A stretch of DNA of 64,000 nucleotides from Calliopsis andreniformis (taxonomy: Eukaryota > Arthropoda > Insecta > Hymenoptera > Andrenidae). The stretch is taken from positions 744,001 through 808,000 of the forward strand of contig NW_027480449.1 in NCBI RefSeq assembly GCF_051401765.1. Reading direction: 5' to 3'. Under the pieces are notes generated by a model that saw only the letters and a list, made by a program, of their open reading frames with translations, did not search any database and was not told the DNA's origin. Shown here in pieces: positions 23,247 through 35,558 of the stretch; the stretch's first letter is position 1, and each line of letters begins with the position of its first letter. A program made the position numbers and the translations under genes.

Positions 23247-25501
23247 GTACAGTGTCAGTAGCAGTGTCTGGAGCAGTGAAAGTGTCTGTAGCACGAGCAG
23301 TGTCAGTGTCTGGAGCAATGTCAGGAGCAGTGTCAGTGTCAGGAGCACTGCCAGGAGCATTGTGAGGATCAGCAGCAGTGTCTGTGACAGGAGCAGTGCC
23401 AGTAGCAGTGAGAGTGTAAGTATGAGGAGCATTGTCAGTATCAGCAGCAGTGCCTGTGCCAGGACCAGTGCCAGGAGCGGTGTCAGTGTGAGGAGCTGTG
23501 TGAGAAGCAGTGTCTGTGTCAGAAGCAGTGTCAGGAGCAGTGTCAGTGTCAGCAGCAGTGTCAGCAGCAGTATCAGGAGCAGTTTCAGTGTCAGGAGCTG
23601 TGTCAGGAGCAGTGTCAGTGTCAGGAGCAGTCTCTGGAACAGTGTCTGGAGCAGTGTCAGGAGCATTCTCAAGGTCAGCAGCAGTGTCAGTGTCAGCAGC
23701 AGTGTCAGGAGCAGTGTCAGCGTCAGGAGCAACGTCAGGAGCAGTGTCAGGAGCAGTGTCAGTGTCAGGAGCAGTGTCAGGGACATTGTCAGGATCAGCA
23801 GCAGTGTCTGTGTCAGGAGCAGCGTCAGGAGCAGTTTCAGTGTCAGGAGCAGTGTCAGGAGCAGCGTCAGGAGCAGTGTCAGGACCAGTGCCAGTGTCAG
23901 GATCAGCGTCAGTGTGAGCAGCAGTGTCAGGAACACTGGCAGGAGCAGTGTCTATGTCAGGAGCTGTGTCAGGAGCAGTGTCAGTGTCTGCAGCAATGTC
24001 AAGAGCAGTGTCAGTAGCAGTCTCAGTGTCAGCAGCAGTGTCAGGAGCAGTGTCAGTGTCAGGAGCAGTGTCAGGAGCAGTGTCAGGAGCAGTGGCAGTG
24101 TCAGGAGAAGTGTCAGTAGCTGTGAGAGTGTCAGTATCAGGATCAGTGTCAGCTTCAGCAGCAGTTTCAGAAGCAGTGTCAGGAGCATTGTCAGTGTCAG
24201 TAGAAGTGTCTGTGTCAGGAGCAGTGTCAGGAGCAGTGTCAGTGTCAGTAGCTGTGTGAGGAGCAGTGTCAGTGTCAGTAGCAGTGTCAGGAGCAGTGTC
24301 AGTGTCAGGAGCAGTGTCAGGAGCATTCTCAAGATCAGCTGCAGTGTCAGTGTCAGCTGCGGTGTCAGGAGCAGTGTCAGCGTCAGGAGCAATGTCAGGA
24401 GCAGTGTCATGAGCAGTGTCAGTGTCATGAGCAGTGTCAGGGACATTGTCAGGATCAGCAGCAGTGTCTGTGTCAGGAGCAGTGTCAGGAGCAGTGTCAG
24501 GACCAGTGACAGTGTCAGGAGCAGTGTCATTGTGAGCAGCAGTGCCAGGAACAGTGGCAGGAGCAGTGTCACTGACACGAGCTGTGTCAGGAGCAGTGTC
24601 AGTGTGATTAGCAGTGTCACGAGCAGTGTCAGTGTCATGAGCAGTGCCAGTGTCAGTATCAGGAGCAGTGTCAGTGTCAGTGTCAGCAGCAGTGTCTGGA
24701 AGAGTGAAAGTGTCTGTAGCACGAGCAGTGTCAGTGTCAGGAGCAATGTCAGGAGCAGTGTCAGTGTCAGGAGCTGTGTCAGGAGCAGTGTCAGTGTCAG
24801 GAGCAGTGTCTGGAGCAGTGTCAGGAGCAGTGTCAGTATTAGGATCAGTGTAAGTGTCAGGAGCAGTGTCAGTGTCAGGAGCAGTGTCAGGAGCATTCTC
24901 AAGATCAGCTGCAGTGTCAGTGTCAGCTGCGGTGTCAGGAGCAGTGTCAGCGTCAGGAGCAATGTCAGGAGCAGTGTCAGGAGCAGTGTCAGTGTCAGGA
25001 GCAGTGTCAGGGACATTGTCAGGATCAGCAGCAGTGTCTGTGTCAGGAGCAGTGTCAGAAGCAGTGTCAGTGTCAGGAGCAGTGTCAGGAGCAGCGTCAG
25101 GAGCGGTGTCAGGACCAGTGCCAGTGTCAGGATCAGTGTCAGTGTGAGCAGCAGCGTCAGGAACACTTGCAGGAGCAGCGTCAGTGTAAGGAGCAGTGTC
25201 AGCAGCAGTGTCAGCAGCAGTATCAGGAGCAGTTTCAGTGTCAGGAGCTGTGTCAGGAGCAGTGTCAGTGTCAGGAGCAGTCTCTGGAACAGTGTCAGGA
25301 GCAGTGTCAGGAGCATTCTCAAGGTCAGCAGCAGTGTCAGTGTCAGCAGCAGTGTCAGGAGCATTGTCAGCGTCAGGAGCAACGTCAGGAGCAGCGTCAG
25401 GAGCAGTGTCAGTGTCAGGAGCAGTGTCAGGGACATTGTCAGGATCAGCAGCAGTGTCTGTGTCATGAGCAGTGCCAGTGTCAGTATCAGGAGCAGTGTC
25501 A
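23247..25501. repeat. Module 7, 2,255 bp (copy of module 2)
   Basis: Identical in length to 10966-13220 and nearly identical in sequence. Differences noticed are A for G near 24893 (AAGATC against AAGGTC) and GTGTCA for GTGTAA near 23686. Confidence 0.88.
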
Positions 25502-27996
25502 GTACAGTGTCAGTAGCAGTGTCTGAAGCAGTGAAAGTGTCTGTAGCACGAGCAGTGTCAGTGTCAGGAGCAATGTCAGGAGCAGTGTCAGTGTCAGGAG
25601 CAGTGCCAGGAGCATTGTGAGGATCAGCAGCAGTGTCTGTGACAGGAGCAGTGCCAGTAGCAGTGAGAGTGTAAGTATCAGGAGCATTGTCAGTATCAGC
25701 AGCAGTGCCTGTGCCAGGACCAGTGCCAGGAGCGGTGTCAGTGTGAGGAGCTGTGTGAGAAGCAGTGTCTGTGTCAGAAGCAGTGTCAGGGGCAGTGTCA
25801 GTGTCAGCAGCAGTGTCAGCAGCAGTATCAGGAGCAGTTTCAGTGTCAGGAGCTGTGTCAGGAGCAGTGTCAGTGTCAGGAGCAGTCTCTGGAACAGTGT
25901 CAGGAGCAGTGTCAGGAGCATTCTCAGGGTCAGCAGCAGTGTCAGTGTCAGCAGCAGTGTCAGGAGCAGTGTCAGTGTCAGGAGCAGTGTGAGGGACATT
26001 GTCAGGATCAGCAGCAGTGTCTGTGTCAGGAGCAGCGTCAGGAGCAGTGTCAGTGTCAGGAGCAGTGTCAGGAGCAGCGTCAGGAGCAGTGTCAGGACCA
26101 GTGCCAGTGTCAGGATCAGCGTCAGTGTGAGCAGCAGTGTCAGGAACACTGGCAGGAGCAGTGTCTATGTCAGGAGCTGTGTCAGGAGCAGTGTCAGTGT
26201 CTGCAGCAATGTCACGAGCAGTGTCAGTAGCAGTCCCAGTGTCAGTAGCAGTATCAGGAGCAGTGTCAGTGTCAGGAACAGTGCCAGTATCAGTATCAGG
26301 AGCATTGTCAGTGTCATGAGCAGTGTCAGGAGCAGTGTCAGGAGCATTGTCTGTATCAGCAGCAGTGCCTGTGTCTGGAGCAGTGCCAGGAGCAGTGTCA
26401 GGAGGAGTGTCAGTGTCAGGAGCAGTGTCAGGAGCAGTGTCACGAGCAGTGGCAGTGTCAGGAGAAGTGTCAGTAGCTGTGAGAGTGTCAGTATCAGGAT
26501 CAGTGTCAGCTTCAGCAGCAGTTTCAGAAGCAGTGTCAGGAGCATTGTCAGTGTCAGCAGAAGTGTCTGTGTCAGGAGCAGTGTCAGGAGCAGTGTCAGT
26601 GTCAGTAGCTGTGTGAGGAGCAGTGTCAGTGTCAGTAGCAGTGTCAGGAGCAGTGCCAGTGTCAGGCGCAGTGCCAGTGTCAGTATCAGGAGCAGTGTCA
26701 GTGTCAGGAGCAGTGTCAGGAGCAGTGTTAGGAGCATTGTCAGTATCAGCAGCAGTGACTGTGTCAGGAGCAGTGCCAGGAGCAGTGTCAGTGTCAGTAT
26801 CAGGAGCAGTGTCAGTGACAGGCGCAGTGTCAGGAGCAGTGTCAGGGGCAGTGTCAGTGTCAGGTGCAGTGTCAGGATCATTGGCAGGATCAGCAGCAGT
26901 GTCTGTGTCAGGAACAGTGTCAGAAGCAGTGTCAGTGATAGGTGCAGTGTTAGGAGTAGTGTCAGGAGCAGTGTCAGTGTCAGTGTCTGGAGCGGTGTCA
27001 GGAGCAGTGTCAGTTTCAGCTGCAGTTTCAGAAGCAGTGTCAGGAGCATTGTCAGTGTCAGCAGAAGTGTCTGTGTCAGGAGGAGTGTCAGGAGCAGTGT
27101 CAGTGTCAGTAGCTGTGTGAGGAGCAGTGTCATTGTCAGTAGCAGTGTCAGGAGCAGTGGCGGTGTCAGGCGCAGTGCCAGTGTCAGTATCAGGAGCAGT
27201 GTCAGTGTCAGGAGCAGTGTCAGGAGCAGTGTCAGGAGCAGTGTCAGTGTCAGGAGCAGTGTCAGCAGCAGCGTCAGGAGCGGTGTCAGGACCAGTGCCA
27301 GTGTCAGGATCAGTGTCAGTGTGAGCAGCAGCGTCAGGAACACTTGCAGGAGCAGCGTCAGTGTAAGGAGCAGTGTCAACAGCAGTGTCAGGAGCAGTGT
27401 CAGGACCAGTGACAGTGTCAGGAGCAGTGTCAGTGTGAGCAGCAGTGCCAGGAACAGTGGCAGAAGCAGTGTCACTGACACGAGCTGTGTCAGGAGAAGT
27501 GTCTGTGTGATTAGCAGTGTCAGGAGCAGTGTCAGTGTCATGAGCAGTGCCAGTGTCAGTATCAGGAGCAGTGTCATTGTCAGTATCAGCAGCAGTGCCT
27601 GTGCCAGGACCAGTGCCAGGAGCGGTGTCAGTGTGAGGAGCTGTGTGAGAAGCAGTGTCTGTCTCAGAAGCAGTGTCAGGAGCAGTGTCAGTGTCAGCAG
27701 CAGTGTCAGCAGCAGTATCAGGAGCAGTTTCAGTGTCAGGAGCTGTGTCAGGAGCAGTGTCAGTGTCAGGAGCAGTCTCTGGAACAGTGTCAGGAGCAGT
27801 GTCAGGAGCATTCTCAAGGTCAGCAGCAGTGTCAGTGTCAGCAGCAGTGTCAGGAGCATTGTCAGCGTCAGGAGCAACGTCAGGAGCAGCGTCAGGAGCA
27901 GTGTCAGTGTCAGGAGCAGTGTCAGGGACATTGTCAGGATCAGCAGCAGTGTCTGTGTCATGAGCAGTGCCAGTGTCAGTATCAGGAGCAGTGTCA
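25502..27996. repeat. Module 8, 2,495 bp (copy of module 3)
   Basis: Same length as 13221-15715, with the type II anchor. Differences noticed include GGTGCA for GGAGCA near 26864 and TTGTCA for CTGTCA near 27132. Confidence 0.88.
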
Positions 27997-30047
27997 GTAC
28001 AGTGTCAGTAGCAGTGTCTGAAGCAGTGAAAGTGTCTGTAGCACGAGCAGTGTCAGTGTCAGGAGCAATGTCAGGAGCAGTGTCAGTGTCAGGAGCAGTG
28101 CCAGGAGCATTGTGAGGATCAGCAGCAGTGTCTGTGACAGGAGCAGTGCCAGTAGCAGTGAGAGTGTAAGTATCAGGAGCATTGTCAGTATCAGCAGCAG
28201 TGCCTGTGCCAGGACCAGTGCCAGGAGCGGTGTCAGTGTGAGGAGCTGTGTGAGAAGCAGTGTCTGTGTCAGAAGCAGTGTCATGGGCAGTGTCAGTGTC
28301 AGCAGCAGTGTCAGCAGCAGTATCAGGAGCAGTTTCAGTGTCAGGAGCTGTGTCAGGAGCAGTGTCAGTGTCAGGAGCAGTCTCTGGAACAGTGTCAGGA
28401 GCAGTGTCAGGAGCATTCTCAGGGTCAGCAGCAGTGTCAGTGTCAGCAGCAGTGTCAGGAGCAGTGTCAGTGTCTGGAGCAGTGTGAGGGACATTGTCAG
28501 GATCAGCAGCAGTGTCTGTGTCAGGAGCAGCGTCAGGAGCAGTGTCAGTGTCAGGAGCAGTGTCAGGAGCAGCGTCAGGAGCAGTGTCAGGAACAGTGCC
28601 AGTGTCAGGATCAGCGTCAGTGTGAGCAGCAGTGTCAGGAACACTGGCAGGAGCAGTGCCTATGTCAGGAGCTGTGTCAGGAGCAGTGTCAGTGTCTGCA
28701 GCAATGTCACGAGCAGTGTCAGTAGCAGTCCCAGTGTCAGTAGCAGTATCAGGAGCAGTGTCAGTGTCAGGAACAGTGCCAGTATCAGTATCAGGAGCAT
28801 TGTCAGTGTCATGAGCAGTGTCAGGAGCAGTGTCAGGAGCATTGTCTGTATCAGCAGCAGTGCCTGTGTCTGGAGCAGTGCCAGGAGCAGTGTCAGGAGG
28901 AGTGTCAGTGTCAGGAGCAGTGTCAGGAGCAGTGTCACGAGCAGTGGCAGTGTCAGGAGAAGTGTCAGTAGCTGTGAGAGTGTCAGTATCAGGATCAGTG
29001 TCAGCTTCAGCAGCAGTTTCAGAAGCAGTGTCAGGAGCATTGTCAGTGTCAGCAGAAGTGTCTGTGTCAGGAGCAGTGTCAGGAGCAGTGTCAGTGTTAG
29101 TAGCTGTGTGAGGAGCAGTGTCAGTGTCAGTAGCAGTGTCAGGAGCAGTGCCAGTGTCAGGCGCAGGGCCAGTGTCAGTATCAGGAGCAGTGTCAGTGTC
29201 AGGAGCAGTGTCAGGAGCAGTGTTAGGAGCATTGTCAGTATCAGCAGCAGTGACTGTGTCAGGAGCAGTGCCAGGAGCAGTGTCAGTGTCAGTATCAGGA
29301 GCAGTGTCAGTGACAGGCGCAGTGTCAGGAGCAGTGTCAGGGGCAGTGTCAGTGTCAGGAGCAGTGTCAGGATCATTGGCAGGATCAGCAGCAGTGTCTG
29401 TGTCAGGAACAGTGTCAGAAGCAGTGTCAGTGATAGGTGCAGTGTTAGGAGTAGTGTCAGGAGCAGTGTCAGTGTCAGTGTCTGGAGCGGTGTCAGGAGC
29501 AGTGTCAGTTTCAGCTGCAGTTTCAGAAGCAGTGTCAGGAGCATTGTCAGTGTCAGCAGAAGTGTCTGTGTCAGGAGGAGTGTCAGGAGCAGTGTCAGTG
29601 TCAGTAGCTGTGTGAGGAGCAGTGTCATTGTCAGTAGCAGTGTCAGGAGCAGTGGCGGTGTCAGGCGCAGTGCCAGTGTCAGTATCAGGAGCAGTGTCAG
29701 TGTCAGGAGCAGTGTCAGGAGCAGTGTCAGGAGCAGTGTCAGTGTCAGCAGCAGTGTCAGCAGCAGTATCAGGAGCAGTTTCAGTGTCAGGAGCTGTGTC
29801 TGGAGCAGTGTCAGTGTCAGGAGCAGTCTCTGGAACAGTGTCAGGAGCAGTGTCAGGAGCATTCTCAAGGCCAGCAGCAGTGTCAGTGTCAGCAGCAGTT
29901 TCAGGAGCATTGTCAGCGTCAGGAGCAACGTCAGGAGCAGTGTCAGGAGCAGTGTCAGTGTCAGGAGCAGTGTCAGGGACATTGTCAGGATCAGCAGCAG
30001 TGTCTGTGTCATGAGCAGTGCCAGTGTCAGTATCAGGAGCAGTGTCA
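27997..30047. repeat. Module 9, 2,051 bp (copy of module 4)
   Basis: Same length as 15716-17766, with the type II anchor. A handful of single-base differences were noticed, such as GTGTTA for GTGTCA near 29095 and GTGTCA for GTGCCA near 29815. Confidence 0.88.
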
Positions 30048-33000
30048 GTACAGTGTCAGTTGCAGTGTCTGGAGCAGTGAAAGTGTCTGTAGCACGAGCA
30101 GTGCCAGTGTCAGGAGCAATGTCAGGAGCAGTGTCAGTGTCAGGAGCAGTGCCAGGAGCATTGTGAGGATCAGCAGCAGTGTCTGTGACAGGAGCAGTGC
30201 CAGTAGCAGTGAGAGTGTAAGTATCAGGAGCATTGTCAGTAACACCAGCAGTGCCTGTGCCAGGACCAGTGCCAGGAGCGGTGTCAGTGTGAGGAGCTGT
30301 GTGAGAAGCAGTGTCTGTGTCAGAAGCAGTGTCAGGAGCAGTGTCAGTGTCAGCAGCAGTGTCAGCAGCAGTATCAGGAGCAGTTTCAGTGTCAGGAGCT
30401 GTGTCAGGAGCAGTGTCAGTGTCAGGAGCAGTCTCTGGAACAGTGTCAGTGTCAGGAGCAGTGTGAGGGACATTGTCAGGATCAGCAGCAGTGTCAGTGT
30501 CAGCAGCAGTGTCAGGAGCAGTGTCAGTGTCAGGAGCAGTGTGAGGGACATTGTCAGGATCAGCAGCAGTGTCTGTGTCAGAAGCAGCGTCAGGAGCAGT
30601 GTCAGTGTCAGGAGCAGTGTCAGGAGCAGCGTCAGGAGCAGTGTCAGGACCAGTGCCAGTGTCAGGATCAGCGTCAGTGTGAGCAGCAGTGTCAGGAACA
30701 CTGGCAGGAGCAGTGTCTATGTCAGGAGCTGTGTCAGGAGCAGTGTCAGTGTCTGCAGCAATGTCACGAGCAGTGTCAGTAGCAGTCCCAGTGTCAGTAG
30801 CAGTGTCAGGAGCAGTGCCAGTGTCAGGAGCAGTGCCAGTATCAGTATCAGGAGCATTGTCAGTGTCAGGAGCAGTGTCAGGAGCAGTGTCAGGAGCATT
30901 GTCTGTATCAGCAGCAGTGCCTGTGTCAGTAGCAGTGTCAGGAGCAGTGCCTGTGTCTGGAGCAGTGCCAGGAGCAGTGTCAGGAGGATTGTCAGTGTCA
31001 GGAGCAGTGTCAGGAGCAGTGGCAGTGTCAGGGGAAGTGTCAGTATCTGTGAGAGTGTCAGTATCAGGATCAGTGTCAGCTTCAGCAGCAGTTTCAGAAG
31101 CAGTGTCAGGAGCATTGTCAGTGTCAGCAGAAGTGTCTGTGTCAGGAGCAGTGTCAGGAGCAGTGTCAGTGTCAGTAGCTGTGTGAGGAGCAGTGTCAGT
31201 GTCAGTAGCAGTGTCAGGAGCAGTGTCAGTGTCAGGCGCAGTGCCAGTGTCAGTATCAGGAGCAGTGTCAGTGTCAGGAGCAGTGTCAGGAGCAGTCTTA
31301 GGAGCATTGTGAGTATCAGCAGCAGTGACTGTGTCAGGAGTTGTGTCAGGAGCAGTGTCAGTGTCAGGAGCAGTGTCAGTAGCAGTGAGAGTGTCAGTAT
31401 CAGGAGCAGTGTCAGTTTCAGGAGCAGTTTCAGAAGCAGTGTCAGGAGCATTGTCAGTATCAGCAGAAGTGTCTGTGACAGGAGCAGTGTTAGGAGCAGG
31501 GTCAGTGTCAGGAGCAGCGTCAGGAGCAGTGTGAGGGGCAGTGGCAGTGTCTGGAGCAGTGTCAGGAGCAGTGTCAGGAGCAGTGTCAGGAGCAGTGTCT
31601 GTAGCAGTGCCAGGAGCAGTGTCAGGAGCAGTGTCAGTGTCAGGAGCTGTGTCTGGAGCACTCTCTGGATCAGCAGTAGTGTCAGAGTCTGGACCAGTGT
31701 CAGGAGCAGTGTCAGTGTCAGGAGCAGTGTCAGGAGCAGTGCCAGTGTCAGGAGCAGTCTCAGGAGCAGTGTCAGTGTCAGAACCAGTGTGAGGAGCAGC
31801 GCAGAGTCAGGAGCAGTGTCAGGACCAGTGTGAGTTTCAGGAGCAGTGTCAGGACCAGTGTCTTTGCCAGGAGCTGTGTCAGGAGCAGTATCAGCAGCAG
31901 TGTCAGAGTCAGGAGCTGTGTCAGGAGCAGTGTCAGTGTCTGGAGCAGTGTCACGGGCAGTGTCAGGAGCAGTGTCTGTCTCAGTAGCAGTGTCAGTAGC
32001 AGTAACAGTGTCAGGAGCAGTGGCAGTGTCAGGAGAAGTGTCAGTAGCAGTGGGAGTGTCAGTGTCAGGAGCAGTGTCAGTTTCAGCACCAGTTTCAATA
32101 GCAGTGTCAGGAGTTTTGTCAGTGTCAGCAGAAGTGTCTGTGTCAGGAGCAGTGTCAGGAGCAGTGTCAGTGTCAGGATCTGTGTGAGGAGCAGTGTCAG
32201 TGTCAGGAGCAGTGTCAGTGTCAGAAGCAGTGCCAGTGTCAGTATCAGGAGCAGTGTCAGTGCCAGGAGCAGTGTCAGGAGCAGTGTCAGGAGCATTGTC
32301 AGTATCAGCAGCAGTGCCTGTGTCAGGAGCAGTGCCAGGAGCAGTGCCAGTGACAGTCGCACTGTCAGGAGCAGTGTCAGGGGCAGTGTCAATGTCAGGA
32401 GCAGTGTCAGGATCATTGCCAGGATCAGCAGCAGTGTGTGTGTCAGGAACAGTGTCAGAAGCAGTGTCAGTGACAGGTGCAGTGTCAGGAGCAGTGTCAG
32501 GACCAGTGCCAGTGTCAGGATAAGTGTCAGTGTGAGCAGCTGTGTCAGGAACACTGGCAGGAGCAGTGTCTATGTCAGGAGCTGTGTCAGGAGCGGTGTC
32601 AGTGTCTGCAGCAATGTCACGAGCAGTGTCAGGAGCAGTGTCAGTATCAGGAGCAGTCTCAGGAGCAGTGTCAGTGTCAGATCCAGTGTGAGGAGCAGCG
32701 CCAGAGTCAGGAGCAGTGTCAGGACCAGTGTGAGTTTCAGGAGCAGTGTCAGGTCCAGTGTCCGTGCCAGGAGCTGTGTCAGGAGCAGTGTCAGCGTTAG
32801 GAGGAGTGTCAGGAGCAATGTCAGGAGCTGTGTCAGTGTCAGGAGCTGTTTCCGGAGCATTGTCAGGATCTGCAGCAGTGTCTGTGTCAGGAGCCGTGTC
32901 AGGATCAGTGTCAGAGTCAGGAGCAGTGTCAGGAGCAGCGTCAGGAGCAGTGGCAGTGTCAGGAGCAGTGTCAGGAGGAGTGTATGTGCCAGTGTCTGAA

Positions 33001-33525
33001 GCAGTGTCCGGAGCAGTGTAAGGAACAGTGACAGTGTCAGTGTCAGCAGCAGTGTCTGTGTCAGGAGCAGTGTCAGGAGCAGCGTCAGTGTTAGGAGCAG
33101 TTTGAGGAGCAGTGTCAGTGACAGGAGCAGCGTCTGGTGCCGTGTCAGGAGCAGTGACAGTGTCAGCAGTAGTGCTAGGAACAGTGTCAGGAATAATGTC
33201 AGGAGCATTGTCCGTGTCAAGAGCTGTGTCAGTAGCAGTGTCAGTAGTACTGTCGGTGGCTGTAGCAGTGTAAGGAGCAGTTACAGTGGCATGAGCAGTG
33301 CCAGTGTCAGTGCCAAGAGCAGTGTCCGTGTCACGAGCAGTGTCTGTATCAGGAGCAGTGTAAGCGTCAGGAGCAGTGTCAGGAGCAGTGTCAGGAGCTT
33401 TCTCAGGATCAGCAGCAGTGTCAGTGTCAGCAGCAGTGTCACGAGAAGTGTCAGCGTCAGGAGCAATGTCTGGAGCAGTGTCAGGATCAGTGTCAGTGTC
33501 AGGAGCAGTGTCAGGAGCAGTGTCA
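30048..33525. repeat. Module 10, 3,478 bp (copy of module 5)
   Basis: Same length as 17767-21244, with the type III anchor GTTGCA. It has a GCGCA break at 31799, an unbroken GCGCCA relative at 32698 and a marker core at 33246. Confidence 0.88.
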
Positions 33526-35558
33526 GTACAGTGTCAGTAGCAGTGTCTGGAGCAGTGAAAGTGTCTGTAGCACGAGCAGTGTCAGTGTCAGGAGCAATGT
33601 CAGGAGCAGTGTCAGTGTCAGGAGCAGTGCCAGGAGCATTGTGAGGATCAGCAGCAGTGTCTGTGACAGGAGCAGTGCCAGTAGCAGTGAGAGTGTAAGT
33701 ATCAGGAGCATTGTCAGTATCAGCAGCAGTGCCTGTGCGAGGACCAGTGCCAGGAGCGGTGTCAGTGTGAGGAGCTGTGTGAGAAGCAGTGTCTGTGTCA
33801 GAAGCAGTGTCAGGAGCAGTGTCAGTGTCAGCAGCAGTGTCAGCATTAGTATCAGGAGCAGTTTCAGTCTCAGGAGCTGTGTCAGGAGCAGTGTCAGTGT
33901 CAGGAGCAGTCTCTGGAACAGTGTCAGGAGCAGTGTCAGGAGCATTCTCAAGGTCAGCAGCAGTGTCAGTGTCAGCAGCAGTGTCAGGAGCAGTGTCAGG
34001 GACATTGTCAGGATCAGCAGCAGTGTCTGTGTCAGGAGCAGCGTCAGGAGCAGTTTCAGTGTCAGGAGCAGTGTCAGGAGCAGCGTCAGGAGCAGTGTCA
34101 GGACCAGTGCCAGTGTCAGGATCAGCGTCAGTGTGAGCAGCAGTGTCAGGAACACTGGCAGGAGCAGTGTCTATGTCAGGAGCTGTGTCAGGAGCAGTGT
34201 CAGTGTCTGCAGTAATGTCAAGAGCAGTGTCAGTAGCAGTCTCAGTGTCAGTAGCAGTGTCAGGAGCAGTGTCAGTGTCAGGAGCAGTGCCAGTATCAGT
34301 ATCAGGAGCACTGTCAGTGTCAGGAGCAGTGTCAGGAGCAGTGTCAGGAGCATTGTCTGTATCAGCAGCAGTGCCTGTGTCTGGAGCAGTGCCAGGAGCA
34401 GTGTCAGGAGGAGTGTCAGTGTCAGGAGCAGTGTCAGGAGCAGTGTCAGGAGCAGTGGCAGTGTCAGGAGAAGTGTCAGTAGCTGTGAGAGTGTCAGTAT
34501 CAGGATCAGTGTCAGCTTCTGCAGCAGTTTCAGAAGCAGTGTCAGGAGCATTGTCAGTGTCAGCAGAAGTGTCTGTGTCAGGAGCAGTGTCAGGAGCAGT
34601 GTCAGTGTCAGTAGCCGTGTGAGGAGCAGTGTCAGTGTCAGTAGCAGTGTCAGGAGCAGTGTCAGTGTCAGGCGCAGTGCCAGTGTCAGTATCAGGAGCA
34701 GTGTCAGTGTCAGGAGCAGTGTCAGGAGCAGTGTTAGGAGCATTGTCAGTATCAGCAGCAGTGACTGTGTCAGGAGCAGTGCCAGGAGCAGTGTCAGTGT
34801 CAGTATCAGGAGCAGTGTCAGTGACAGGCGCAGTGTCAGGAGCAGTGTCAGGGGCAGTGTCAGTGTCAGGAGCAGTGTCAGGATCATTGGCAGGATCAGC
34901 AGCAGTGTCTGTGTCAGGAACAGTGTCAGAAGCAGTGTCAGTGATAGGTGCAGTGTTAGGAGTAGTGTCAGGAGCAGTGTCAGTGTCAGTGTCTGGAGCG
35001 GTGTCAGGAGCAGTGTCAGTTTCAGCTGCAGTTTCAGAAGCAGTGTCAGGAGCATTGTCAGTGTCAGCAGAAGTGTCTGTGTCAGGAGGAGTGTCAGGAG
35101 CAGTGTCAGTGTCAGTAGCTGTGTGAGGAGCAGTGTCATTGTCAGTAGCAGTGTCAGGAGCAGTGTCGGTGTCAGGTGCAGTGCCAGTGTCAGTATCAGG
35201 AGCAGTGTCAGTGTCAGGAGCAGTGTCAGGAGCAGTGTCAGGAGCAGTGTCAGTGTCAGCAGCAGTGTCAGCAGCAGTATCAGGAGCTGTTTCAGTGTCA
35301 GGAGATGTGTCTGGAGCAGTGTCAGTGCCAGGAGCAGTCTCTGGAACAGTGTCAGGAGCAGTGTCTGGAGCATTCTCAAGGCCAGCAGCAGTGTCAGTGT
35401 CAGCAGCAGTGTCAGGAGCATTGTCAGCGTCAGGAGCAACGTCAGGAGCAGTGTCAGGAGCAGTGTCAGTGTCAGGAGCAGTGTCAGGGACATTGTCAGG
35501 ATCAGCAGCAGTGTCTGTGTCATGAGCAGTGCCAGTGTCAGTATCAGGAGCAGTGTCG
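33526..35558. repeat. Module 11, 2,033 bp, type I anchor
   Basis: Begins at GTACA 33526-33530. It leaves the 12,281-bp duplication at 34352 and continues with a 504-bp subrepeat pair (34629 and 35133). It is 18 bp (three hexamers) shorter than its relative at 44273-46323; the missing GTGTCAGTGTCAGGAGCA lies near 33986. Confidence 0.85.

Larger units (their letters stand above)
22078..34352. repeat. 12,275-bp segmental repeat, copy 2
   Basis: Second copy of 9797-22071, in direct orientation, separated from it by one divergent hexamer, GCGTCC (22072-22077). Left homology starts at 9797/22078 and right homology ends at 22071/34352, so the copies abut as expected for an unequal crossover in hexamer register. 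Identity appears to exceed 99.8% from the differences I noticed. Beyond 34352 the original module continues, which suggests that copy 1 has the truncated right end. Confidence 0.95.
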
